From Acidimicrobiia bacterium (lineage in GTDB: Bacteria; Actinomycetota; Acidimicrobiia; IMCC26256; PALSA-555), in the NCBI GenBank assembly GCA_022865365.1, contig JALHSW010000178.1, positions 1 through 5,549 on the forward strand: a DNA stretch of 5,549 nt, in the 5' to 3' direction. The position numbers and the translations under genes are program-made. The notes below the pieces were generated by a model. The model was not told the DNA's origin, searched no databases, and saw nothing but the letters and a program-made list of their open reading frames with translations. Below, one piece after another: positions 1 through 5,549 of the stretch (its first letter is position 1; every line of letters begins with the position of its first letter).

Positions 1-1072
1 GAGCTCGTGGCAGCTCCTTGCCCGCTTCGTCGACCACCTGCACGTTGTCACCCACCTGGCCCAGTGCGCCCGCCCGTTCCTCGGCGTCGCGGTTCACCGC
101 CACGCCGCCCTCGGTCGCGCCGTACGCGTCGATCACGTCGATACCGAAGCGTCGGGCGAAGGAGTCGACGACCTCCGGCGAACCCTCGTTCCCGAACGCG
201 ACCTGCAACGGGTTGTCGGCGTCGTCGGGCTGCTCGGGTGTCGACAGGATGTACGCAAGGGGCTTTCCCGTGTAGTTGAAGTACGTCGAGCCGTAGTGGC
301 GCACGTCGGCGATCCAGCGCGAGGCGCTGAACCGTCGCGCCAATCCCACGGACGCGCCGTACACGATGGACGGCGCCCAGCCGACCATGAGCGCACTGGA
401 GTGGAACAGCGGCATGCACACGTAGCCGACGTCGTCGGAAGCGAGATCCATGATGATCCCCATGCGCGTGCCGGTCACCAGGAACCGACGTTGCGAGCAG
501 ATCACCGCTTTGGGTGCGTCCGACGTGCCGGAGGTGAAGATGAGGCCCCAGAGGGTGTCGGGGCCCGGTTCGATCCCGGCGTCGGCGGTGCCGACGGCCC
601 CGAGCGCGTCGTCGAGGTCGGAGCCGAGCGCGGGCGAAGGGTCCTGGGGATCGGGATACCGACCCGACACGAGCACCTCCGGGAGATCCGACGCGATCGG
701 CTCGAGCAGCGGCAGGTGGCGCGGCTCGCTGATCACGAGGTCACAGTCGGTGTGCTGCAGGTCACGCAGCAGGTGCGCGTCGCGGCGAGTGTGGTTGAGG
801 CCCACGACGGCGGCGCCCGCGAGCGCGGCGCCGCCGAGCACGAAGAGGTAGTCGGGCGTGTTGTCGAGCAGGACGCCGACGTGCGTCGCGCGCTCCTGCC
901 CCGAACCCCGTGTGGCCCGGCGCTCCAAGAAGAGGTTCGCGAAGCGGTGACACTCGGCGACGTACCCGCCGTGGGTCCAGACCCGGTCGCCGAACTTCAC
1001 CGCCGGCCGGTCACGAACCTCCGGATCGGCGGCGTTGCGCCGGAGCAGCGCCGCCGCGTCGGCCGCGGGCAT
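1..1072 (-). CDS. FadD17-like acyl-CoA synthetase (AMP-binding), 3' end cut by window edge
   Basis: ATP-dependent ligase of the ANL superfamily. It should adenylate a carboxylic acid and transfer it to CoA in the cytoplasm. Reading the minus strand from ATG at 1072-1070 gives 357 residues before the left edge. The C-terminal ~145 residues, including the mobile lid domain, are missing if it matches mycobacterial FadD17 (about 500 aa). Visible motifs are the phosphate-binding loop TSGTSDAPK (residues 180-188, bases 509-535), PLFHSSALMVGW in the middle, GKPLAYILSTPEQPDDADNP, and the adenine motif YGATEGG (317-323, bases 104-124). The PLFHS, RRFSAS, YVGKPL-like and DDADNPL stretches match what I remember of M. 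tuberculosis FadD17 closely, so this subgroup is more likely than a generic FadD. ATG 1072 is chosen because it has a GGTGAGG ribosome site 5 nt upstream and fits the family N-terminus. An in-frame GTG at 1126 would add 18 residues. It lies 59 bp after the Ddn-like gene, probably in the same transcript. The substrate is unknown. Confidence 0.93.
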   Translation of the reverse strand, partial: MPAADAAALLRRNAADPEVRDRPAVKFGDRVWTHGGYVAECHRFANLFLERRATRGSGQERATHVGVLLDNTPDYLFVLGGAALAGAAVVGLNHTRRDAHLLRDLQHTDCDLVISEPRHLPLLEPIASDLPEVLVSGRYPDPQDPSPALGSDLDDALGAVGTADAGIEPGPDTLWGLIFTSGTSDAPKAVICSQRRFLVTGTRMGIIMDLASDDVGYVCMPLFHSSALMVGWAPSIVYGASVGLARRFSASRWIADVRHYGSTYFNYTGKPLAYILSTPEQPDDADNPLQVAFGNEGSPEVVDSFARRFGIDVIDAYGATEGGVAVNRDAEERAGALGQVGDNVQVVDEAGKELPRA

Positions 1073-1077
1073 CGGCG

Positions 1078-1084
1078 CCTCACC
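1078..1084 (-). promoter_or_regulatory. Ribosome binding site deciding the acyl-CoA synthetase start
   Basis: GGTGAGG read on the minus strand lies 5 nt before ATG 1072. It is the best Shine-Dalgarno match seen before any gene in this window, and it favours this ATG over the in-frame GTG at 1126. Confidence 0.55.
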
Positions 1085-1131
1085 GGGCGCGGGGACGGCG
1101 CGACTTCGGAGACTCGACCCTGACACGGCCG

Positions 1132-1608
1132 TCAGGCTACCGGGCCGGTCCCCGGGTTCGGCTCCCCCGTCGGCTCGACGACCACGACGGGGATGCGGCG
1201 GGTGGTCGCGTTCTCGTAGTCCGCGTAGCCCGAGTAGACATCGACGAAGCGGGCCCAGAGGGCGTCGCGCTCTACAACGGTCGCGTCACGAGCTCGGCCG
1301 TCGAGTGTGCGGCGCCCCACCTGCACCGTCACCGCGGGGTTCGCCGAGAGGTTCAGGTACCAGGCCGGATCGCGGTCGTGACCGCCGTTCGACGCCGCGA
1401 ACGCGTACCCGTCGCCGACCTCCAGCGCGATGAGCGGCCAGGTCCGCTTCTTGCCAGTCTTGGCGCCGGTCGTGGTGAGCAGGACCGCGGGCGCGCCCCG
1501 GAGCGACCCGCCGAGGCGTCCGCCGCTCGCCCGGTACCAGAACCGGTGCAGCGCCGAGAAGCCCTTGGTGAGCAGCGGGGACGCCTGCACGAGACGGTTC
1601 TTCGCCAC
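1132..1608 (-). CDS. F420-dependent nitroreductase/quinone reductase family protein (Ddn-like)
   Basis: Small 158-aa single-domain split-barrel protein of the deazaflavin-dependent nitroreductase family (Mycobacterium Ddn, DUF385/TIGR00026), complete in length. Such enzymes use reduced F420 to reduce quinones, enones or nitro compounds in the cytoplasm or at the membrane surface. Visible family signatures are TTTGAKTGKKRTWPL (45-59, the cofactor phosphate-binding loop), AASNGGHDRDPAWYLNLSAN (71-90), and a tyrosine cluster YSGYADY (125-131) followed by RRIPVVVVEP (137-146). These correspond to the segment of Ddn that holds its Y130/Y133/Y136 (from memory). The start is GTG 1608-1606. There is no clear Shine-Dalgarno, but a TAGGTT box ends 6 nt upstream, suggesting its own leaderless transcript. 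It begins 22 bp after the glycosidase stop and ends 59 bp before the acyl-CoA synthetase ATG, so co-transcription is also likely. The substrate cannot be told from sequence. Confidence 0.93.
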   Translation of the reverse strand: MAKNRLVQASPLLTKGFSALHRFWYRASGGRLGGSLRGAPAVLLTTTGAKTGKKRTWPLIALEVGDGYAFAASNGGHDRDPAWYLNLSANPAVTVQVGRRTLDGRARDATVVERDALWARFVDVYSGYADYENATTRRIPVVVVEPTGEPNPGTGPVA

Positions 1609-1614
1609 CGGCGC

Positions 1615-1620
1615 AACCTA
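1615..1620 (-). promoter_or_regulatory. Possible -10 box for a leaderless mRNA of the Ddn-like gene
   Basis: TAGGTT (TAnnnT type) on the minus strand lies in the 22-bp gap after the glycosidase. Six bases separate it from the GTG start at 1608, the distance expected between a -10 box and a transcription start. That would put the first base of the mRNA at or next to the start codon. No -35 match is present 17 bp upstream, which is common in actinobacterial promoters. Confidence 0.35.
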
Positions 1621-1630
1621 ACCGGAATTC

Positions 1631-3496
1631 TCAGGGACGCAGGCCGCTCGCCGCCAACCATACGGTCATCGCGCCGAGCTCGCGGTTCGCCCACGCGTAG
1701 TAGGGGACGAGGGTGAGATCGACCGGCTCGATGGCGACGGGTGCCGACGCGGACGCGTACAGGCCGGGGAACGGCGTCACCCGCCGCGTGCCGCGCGCGT
1801 GGACGACGGTCACACCGCCGAGCAGATCGGCGCGCCACTCGGCGACGAGCGGTGAGTCCGCCGCGAGGCCGACCTCGAGCACGTCGACGCCGGGATGGTC
1901 GACGGCTTCCGCGCAGTAGATGAGCGGGCCGCGCCGGATCGCGACACTCCCACGGTTGGCCTCGACACGCGGGTGCGCGACGAGCGCTTCCGGTGTCATC
2001 GCCAGGTCGAGGCTGATCCGGTCGCCCGCCTCCCAGCTGCGGTGCAGCTCGAGGTACGTCCCCGGCTCGGGAGGCGGCAGGTGCTCGTCGTTCACGGCGA
2101 CCGCGGGCGACGCACACCATCCGGGGATCCGCAGGAACAGCGATCGAGGGGTGCGCGCCCCGGCGGCGACATCGTCGACGGTGATGTCGACCCGATCGCT
2201 CCACGGGTAGCCGGTTGTCACAGTGAGCCCGAGGCCGGCGGCCCGCACCGAAGAGGCAGCGTAGAGGTGCAACCACAGCCCCTCCGCGCTCGTCCCGTAC
2301 AGGTAGCCGGGCACCGAGGCCACGAGCCGGTTCACGTTCGGCGGGCAGCAGGTCACCGGGTGGAAGGGGCGTCGCCGCGCCGGGAGGAAGAGCAGGTTGA
2401 ACCCGGCGAGGTCGTGCATCCACGGATCCTGCTCGTCGTCCCCCGAGTCGGCGAGCGGGTTGACGTAGGACCACTCGTCACCCGCGAGCGACATCCCCAC
2501 GAGCGCCGCGTTGTGAAGCGCGAGCTCGAGCCGATCGGCGAACTCGGCGCCGCCGGCGGCCTGGAGCATCCGCCACGCCCACAGCACCACGCCGATCCCC
2601 GCGCAGGTCTCGGCGTACGCCGAGGCGTTCGGCAGCTCGTAGCGGCGGCCGACGGACTCGCCGAGCCACCGACCGCCGACTCCCCCGGTAACGTACGAGC
2701 GAGTGTCGACCAGGCTCGACCACATGCGCACGACGTCGCGTTCGAGCGCGTCGTCGCCGGTGTCGAGCACCACGTCGGCGAGCCCGCAGGCGTAGTACTC
2801 GGCACGGACCGCGTGGCCCCACAGCTCACGTAGCCCCGCGTGGTCCACGCGATCGAGAAACCAACCGGCCAGGGTGAGGTAGCGATCGTCGGCGGTCTCG
2901 CGCCCGAGCTCGACGAGCCCCATCTCGACCCCCGGGTGGGCATCGGCGTCTTCCCGCAGGCCGGGTCCGAAGGTCGCGCGGAGGTGGTCGGCGAGGCGGG
3001 TGGCGCAGGCGAGCAACCGATCATCGTCGGTCACGCGGTGGTGCGCGACGGCGGCCTGGAACAGGTGGCCCGCACAGTAGAGCTCGTGCGAGGTGGTGAG
3101 GTCGGCGTAGCGGTCGTCGCCGAACGCCGTGTTGACGTAGCCGTCGGGTGCCTGCGCGCCGATCACCGCGTCGATCACTTCGTCGAGCCGCTCGCGGAGC
3201 GCTTCGTCGGCGACCGTGGCCAACGACCACGCCGCACCCTCGATCCACTTGTAGAGGTCGGAGTCGGTGAACCACAGGCCCCGTCGCTCGGCGTCGACGG
3301 CCCCCGAGAGCCGGCGGAAGTTGTCGACGACCCCCTCGGCCTCGAGACGCTCGAGCAGCGCAACGATGCCGCGGTCGTTGGCCGCCATCCGGTCGGCCCA
3401 GAACCCCGGGTGCATCGTCACATCGCCGACGGGGACGCTGCGAAGCCGCGCCCCACGGCTCGCTTCGGTTCGGGTGACACCGCGCACCGCGGTCAT
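1631..3496 (-). CDS. GH127-type beta-L-arabinofuranosidase-like glycoside hydrolase (DUF1680)
   Basis: 621-aa protein of the DUF1680/GH127 family, near the 658 aa of the reference enzyme HypBA1. Family members are retaining exo-glycosidases that release beta-L-arabinofuranose using a zinc-bound cysteine nucleophile. The active-site set is intact: E280 (WLGE) as putative acid/base, E296 and C298 in YAETC, and C383-C384 in TCCPPN. The E280-to-E296 spacing of 16 equals E322-E338 in HypBA1, and H228 in WGHAVR sits 52 before E280 as H270 does before E322 (numbers from memory). The alpha/alpha-barrel spans about residues 25-395, followed by beta-domains. ATG 3496 is preferred because the family domain begins soon after it (GFWADR, 31-36). 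The frame stays open to 3613, but that would run into the divergent gene. No signal peptide is seen, so it is probably cytoplasmic and acts on imported small glycosides. It is first in a three-gene minus-strand run. The sugar specificity is unproven, since DUF1680 relatives act on other glycosides. Confidence 0.92.
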   Translation of the reverse strand: MTAVRGVTRTEASRGARLRSVPVGDVTMHPGFWADRMAANDRGIVALLERLEAEGVVDNFRRLSGAVDAERRGLWFTDSDLYKWIEGAAWSLATVADEALRERLDEVIDAVIGAQAPDGYVNTAFGDDRYADLTTSHELYCAGHLFQAAVAHHRVTDDDRLLACATRLADHLRATFGPGLREDADAHPGVEMGLVELGRETADDRYLTLAGWFLDRVDHAGLRELWGHAVRAEYYACGLADVVLDTGDDALERDVVRMWSSLVDTRSYVTGGVGGRWLGESVGRRYELPNASAYAETCAGIGVVLWAWRMLQAAGGAEFADRLELALHNAALVGMSLAGDEWSYVNPLADSGDDEQDPWMHDLAGFNLLFLPARRRPFHPVTCCPPNVNRLVASVPGYLYGTSAEGLWLHLYAASSVRAAGLGLTVTTGYPWSDRVDITVDDVAAGARTPRSLFLRIPGWCASPAVAVNDEHLPPPEPGTYLELHRSWEAGDRISLDLAMTPEALVAHPRVEANRGSVAIRRGPLIYCAEAVDHPGVDVLEVGLAADSPLVAEWRADLLGGVTVVHARGTRRVTPFPGLYASASAPVAIEPVDLTLVPYYAWANRELGAMTVWLAASGLRP

Positions 3497-3548
3497 CGTG
3501 CCACGTCGACGAGCAGGTTCCCGCCCCGCCCGGGCCGATTCCGCGACC

Positions 3549-3554
3549 AATATG
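3549..3554 (-). promoter_or_regulatory. Possible -10 box of the glycosidase promoter, overlapping the divergent one
   Basis: Minus-strand CATATT matches four of six positions of TATAAT and is the only A/T island in the 67-bp divergent region. Transcription would start near 3541, giving a leader of about 45 nt before ATG 3496. No good Shine-Dalgarno precedes that ATG (GTGGCACG at most), so this call is weak. Confidence 0.25.
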
Positions 3555-3556
3555 CT
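3551..3556 (+). promoter_or_regulatory. Possible -10 box for a leaderless mRNA of the duplicated barrel-like gene
   Basis: TATGCT on the plus strand is followed by 7 bases and then ATG 3564, so transcription would begin at the start codon. The hexamer fits TAnnnT and lies in the sequence AATATG, an A/T island in very G+C-rich DNA. No -35 match is present. It shares bases with the possible minus-strand -10 box of the glycosidase gene. Confidence 0.4.
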
Positions 3557-3563
3557 CCTGCGC

Positions 3564-4208
3564 ATGGAGGACCGGCTGACCCAGGCGCTGTACCTCGAGA
3601 TGACCGAGCTCACTCCGGACGCCTACGCCGCCGCACGCGTGCCCGGCGTGCTCGCCCTCCCGGGGGTGGAGCGGGCGACGTGGTGGGAGAACGTGAAGCG
3701 GGACCGCGACGACCTGCCGCGCGTGCTTCCCGAGTTCGCCCTGCTGGGCGTGTACGAGGTCGACGAGACGTTCGTCGCACCCGACGCGCAGGAGGGGATC
3801 AACGCTCTCCACTTCCGACGTACCCCGCGGCCCGGTCAGGGGAGCCTTTCGGCTGCGAAGACGATCGGCCTCTCACTCGTGCTCATCAGCCCGACCGAAC
3901 CCGAGCGGGCGCAAGAGCTGCGCGACTGGGGCGACTTCGTGCACATCCGCCACATCGCACAGGTCGGAGTCCCCGGGTACACCATGATCACGCCGTACGA
4001 GAACGTCACCGGCGGCGACCCCCGCTTCATGCACTTCTACGAGATGGACACCGACGAGCCCGAGGCCGCGTTCAAGGCGATGACGCCATTGGTCGAGCAG
4101 CGCATCGGCGCCCGGGGCACCGACGAGTTCAAGGCCTGGGGCTGGTGCGACGCGCTGCGCATCATGTACGTCAACACGTTCCGACTCGTGGGCGAGCGGA
4201 CGCCATGA
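3564..4208 (+). CDS. Uncharacterised protein with two similar halves, probably a tandem dimeric alpha/beta-barrel fold
   Basis: 214-aa protein that I do not recognise as a named family. It reads as two copies of one unit. Unit A (about 8-70) has a hydrophobic strand ALYLEMTEL, then PGVERATWWENV (33-44), then EFALLGVYEVDE (57-68). Unit B (about 104-163) has SLVLISPTE, then PGYTMITPYENV (137-148), then PRFMHFYEMDT (153-163). The order strand, PG, strand with ENV, and strand with YE-V/M-D resembles EthD/antibiotic-monooxygenase-like ferredoxin folds, which act as cofactor-poor oxygenases, isomerases or dehydratases. That fold assignment is inference. Conspicuous polar residues are H127 and H130 (HIRH) and W122; the C-terminal part carries a WGWCD motif (192-196). 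There is no signal peptide or membrane segment. ATG 3564 is chosen because of the -10-like box 7 nt upstream and the fit of strand 1. An in-frame ATG at 3552 would add only MLLR. The gene overlaps the following nitroreductase by ATGA, so the two are probably translationally coupled. Confidence 0.85.
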   Translation: MEDRLTQALYLEMTELTPDAYAAARVPGVLALPGVERATWWENVKRDRDDLPRVLPEFALLGVYEVDETFVAPDAQEGINALHFRRTPRPGQGSLSAAKTIGLSLVLISPTEPERAQELRDWGDFVHIRHIAQVGVPGYTMITPYENVTGGDPRFMHFYEMDTDEPEAAFKAMTPLVEQRIGARGTDEFKAWGWCDALRIMYVNTFRLVGERTP

Positions 4209-4864
4209 GCGGCCCCCAGGGTGTGAAGAGCGGACTCTTCGACGTCGTCCGTTCGCAGCGAGCCTGCCGCGACTTCGCCGACCGGTCGGTCGACGACGAG
4301 GACATCGCGCGCGTCCTCGAGGCCGCCACCTACGCACCGAGCGCCGAGAACGGCCAGCCCTGGGTGTTCGTCGTCGTGCGCGACGACGCGACGCGGGCAC
4401 AGATCCACGACCTGACGCTGCGAGCCTGGCAGGATGGTGCGCGAGCGGGCGCGGCGCAGCGGCTCGACGCGTCGTTGCTCGCCGACGTCGACCACGGAAT
4501 CGCCGGTGGCGGGTACCGAGCGGCGCCGGTGCTCGTCGTCGTCGCCGCCGATACCGAGCGTGGCTTTCCGTCCACCGTCGGGTCGTCGATCTTCCCCGCG
4601 ACCCAGAACCTCCTGTTGGCCGCGACGGCCCTCGGTCTCGGGTCAGCCCTCACGACGATCACCACGGCGTTCGCCGAAGAGCTGCGCGAGCTGCTCGGGC
4701 TCCCAGTGCACGTCGCACCCCAGGCCGTGGTGCCTCTCGGCTACCCGGCGCGCCCGCTCGGCCTCTCGCGCCGCGAGCCCTTCGCGGAGCACACCCACCG
4801 CGATCGCTTCGGCAACCCCTGGGAGCGGCTCTCTTCGTCAGATCGTGACGGTGGCGCCGCTTGA
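4205..4864 (+). CDS. Nitroreductase-family (FMN) oxidoreductase
   Basis: 219-aa flavoprotein of the nitroreductase superfamily, a typical single-domain length. Members bind FMN at a homodimer interface and use NAD(P)H to reduce nitro groups, quinones or enones. Some are dehydrogenases or are specialised, like BluB. Visible signatures are the N-terminal FMN segment VRSQRACRDF (15-24), APSAENGQPWVFVVV (44-58), the mid-protein helix NLLLAATALGLGSALTT (135-151), and the C-terminal PLGYPARPLGLSRREPF (177-193) followed by DRFGNPW (200-206). The start ATG 4205 overlaps the TGA of the preceding gene (ATGA), which strongly implies one mRNA and probably one function. Its last eight codons and stop overlap the converging oxidoreductase gene. 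The substrate is unknown. It is unrelated in fold family to the F420-type reductase at 1132-1608. Confidence 0.93.
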   Translation: MSGPQGVKSGLFDVVRSQRACRDFADRSVDDEDIARVLEAATYAPSAENGQPWVFVVVRDDATRAQIHDLTLRAWQDGARAGAAQRLDASLLADVDHGIAGGGYRAAPVLVVVAADTERGFPSTVGSSIFPATQNLLLAATALGLGSALTTITTAFAEELRELLGLPVHVAPQAVVPLGYPARPLGLSRREPFAEHTHRDRFGNPWERLSSSDRDGGAA

Positions 4865-5549
4865 GGCGGCAGAAGCGCGGATCGCGTCCAACACCCGCAT
4901 CTCGGCCACACCATCGGCGAACGTCGGGACCGGCACCGCGTCGGGGAGCGGCCGACCTTCGACCCCGGCACGGAGCACCTCGCAGAGGCGCATGAACGGA
5001 CCCAGCTCGAGATGGGTGAACCGGTGGCGCGGATCGTCGGTCTCCACGGGCGGGCTCGGGAGCACGAGGTCGGTCGGCACCTCGAGGCGAACCGTGCCGT
5101 CGGCGTCGGCCAGCCACGGCTCGTCACCGTCGATCCAGATCGTGCCCTGCGAACCCGCGACCCGAGTCATACCGGCGAGAGGCCCCCACGCGGCGGCCGT
5201 CTGCTGGAGCACCCCTTCCACGCCGGACGCGAGCCGGAAGCGCACCGTGAAGGAGTCCTCGGCGCCACCCTCGCGCGCGGAGACGACATTGAGTCCCGCG
5301 CTCACCTCGGCGAACTCGCCGAGCCACGTGCGGATCTGGTCGACGACGTGCGAGCCCGACGCCCCGAGCCAGCCCCCGCCGGCGTCCGGGTCGAACCACC
5401 CTGGCGGCGTCCTGGTGTCGGGATCCGCGACCAGGGGAACGTACGACACCAGCGTCGCGAGCCGGGGCTCGCCGATGCGTCCGTCGGCGATCGCCCGGCC
5501 GACCGTCGCCCGGTCGCTCGCCCAGCGGAACTCGTGACCCACGAGATGA
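4838..5549 (-). CDS. Gfo/Idh/MocA-family oxidoreductase, N-terminal part beyond window edge
   Basis: The visible 236 residues are the C-terminal substrate-binding/dimerisation domain of an NAD(P)-dependent dehydrogenase of the glucose-fructose oxidoreductase / inositol dehydrogenase family. The Rossmann domain and the catalytic EKP lysine lie past the right edge. Supporting motifs are LVGHEFRW just after the edge, the DGRIGEPR stretch, then GGGWLGASGSHVVDQ with the H-x-x-D pair (His 5348-5350, Asp 5339-5341). After that come the beta-sheet stretch with SFTVRFRLASGVEG and the strand GSQGTIWIDGD, ending with a helix FADGVAEMRVLDAIRASAAS typical of the family C-terminus. Relatives oxidise or reduce sugars, cyclitols or related hydroxy compounds, so it could process a sugar freed by the glycosidase, but that is inference. 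The stop TGA is at 4840-4838, inside the end of the converging nitroreductase gene. A GTG at 5542 is internal and not the true start, because the family needs about 120 more residues upstream. Confidence 0.9.
   Translation of the reverse strand, partial: HLVGHEFRWASDRATVGRAIADGRIGEPRLATLVSYVPLVADPDTRTPPGWFDPDAGGGWLGASGSHVVDQIRTWLGEFAEVSAGLNVVSAREGGAEDSFTVRFRLASGVEGVLQQTAAAWGPLAGMTRVAGSQGTIWIDGDEPWLADADGTVRLEVPTDLVLPSPPVETDDPRHRFTHLELGPFMRLCEVLRAGVEGRPLPDAVPVPTFADGVAEMRVLDAIRASAASSGATVTI

Noticed and set aside
296..1123. Plus-strand open frame of 275 aa opposite the acyl-CoA synthetase
   Set aside because: Composition is Arg/Glu/Gly/Val-rich and motif-free, as expected from the complement of a high-GC coding frame. 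The minus strand carries clear AMP-binding motifs.
1353..2474. Minus-strand open frame of 373 aa across the end of the glycosidase and into the Ddn-like gene
   Set aside because: Extremely Arg/Pro/Ala-rich with no domain pattern. It is an alternative-frame shadow of two well-supported genes in high-GC DNA.
1895..2833. Plus-strand open frame of 312 aa opposite the glycosidase
   Set aside because: Same reason: it is antisense to a segment that carries the conserved GH127 YAETC and CCPPN motifs, and has no recognisable fold of its own.
3497..3613. N-terminal extension of the glycosidase to starts at 3565 or 3613
   Set aside because: The extra residues are Arg/Ser-rich, match no family N-terminus, and would overlap the start of the divergent gene head to head.
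2840..4204. Long plus-strand open frame that runs into the nitroreductase gene and would give a 674-aa protein
   Set aside because: The upstream 455 codons are antisense to the glycosidase and then in the wrong frame of the barrel-like gene. They show no family motif, and the real start is the ATGA-coupled ATG at 4205.
4369..4388. Perfect inverted repeat CGTCGTCG-TGCG-CGACGACG
   Set aside because: It lies inside the nitroreductase and is explained by the codons for VVVRDD in G+C-rich usage. There is no sign of a regulatory role.
4856..4870. Small hairpin GCCGC-TTGAG-GCGGC at the nitroreductase stop codon, as a terminator
   Set aside because: Only a 5-bp stem, no U-run after it on either strand, and it sits inside coding sequence of the converging gene.

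Overview
The window is high-GC DNA (about 70 % G+C by eye) from a probable actinobacterium. The evidence for this is a FadD17-type acyl-CoA ligase, an F420-dependent (Ddn-type) reductase, strong third-position G/C bias, and promoter-like boxes 6-7 nt upstream of start codons, which suggests leaderless mRNAs. I cannot place it to genus. Members of the Acidimicrobiia or another non-model actinobacterial group would fit.

Layout. Positions 1-3496 hold three minus-strand genes, in transcription order: a GH127-type (DUF1680) beta-L-arabinofuranosidase-like glycosidase (1631-3496), a small F420-dependent nitroreductase/quinone reductase (1132-1608), and a FadD17-like acyl-CoA synthetase (from 1072, cut by the left edge). 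A 67-bp divergent intergenic region (3497-3563) has one AT-rich island in an otherwise G+C-dominated sequence. From it run two plus-strand genes: a 214-aa protein that looks like an internally duplicated alpha/beta-barrel protein (3564-4208), and an FMN-type nitroreductase (4205-4864). Their junction is an ATGA overlap. A minus-strand Gfo/Idh/MocA oxidoreductase (4838-5549) converges on the nitroreductase with a 27-bp overlap and is cut by the right edge, so its NAD(P)-binding half is missing.

How the genes might work together is inference. The mix is one glycosidase, one sugar-type oxidoreductase, two flavin/deazaflavin reductases, one acyl-CoA ligase and one unassigned barrel-like protein. 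This could be catabolism of a glycosylated hydrophobic compound: remove the sugar, oxidise it, reduce or oxidise the aglycone, and activate a carboxylate as a CoA thioester. FadD17 of Mycobacterium belongs to the cholesterol side-chain regulon, so a steroid or terpenoid aglycone is possible, but nothing in the window proves it. No RNA genes, mobile elements, CRISPR arrays or convincing terminators were seen. There is no gene-free stretch longer than 67 bp.
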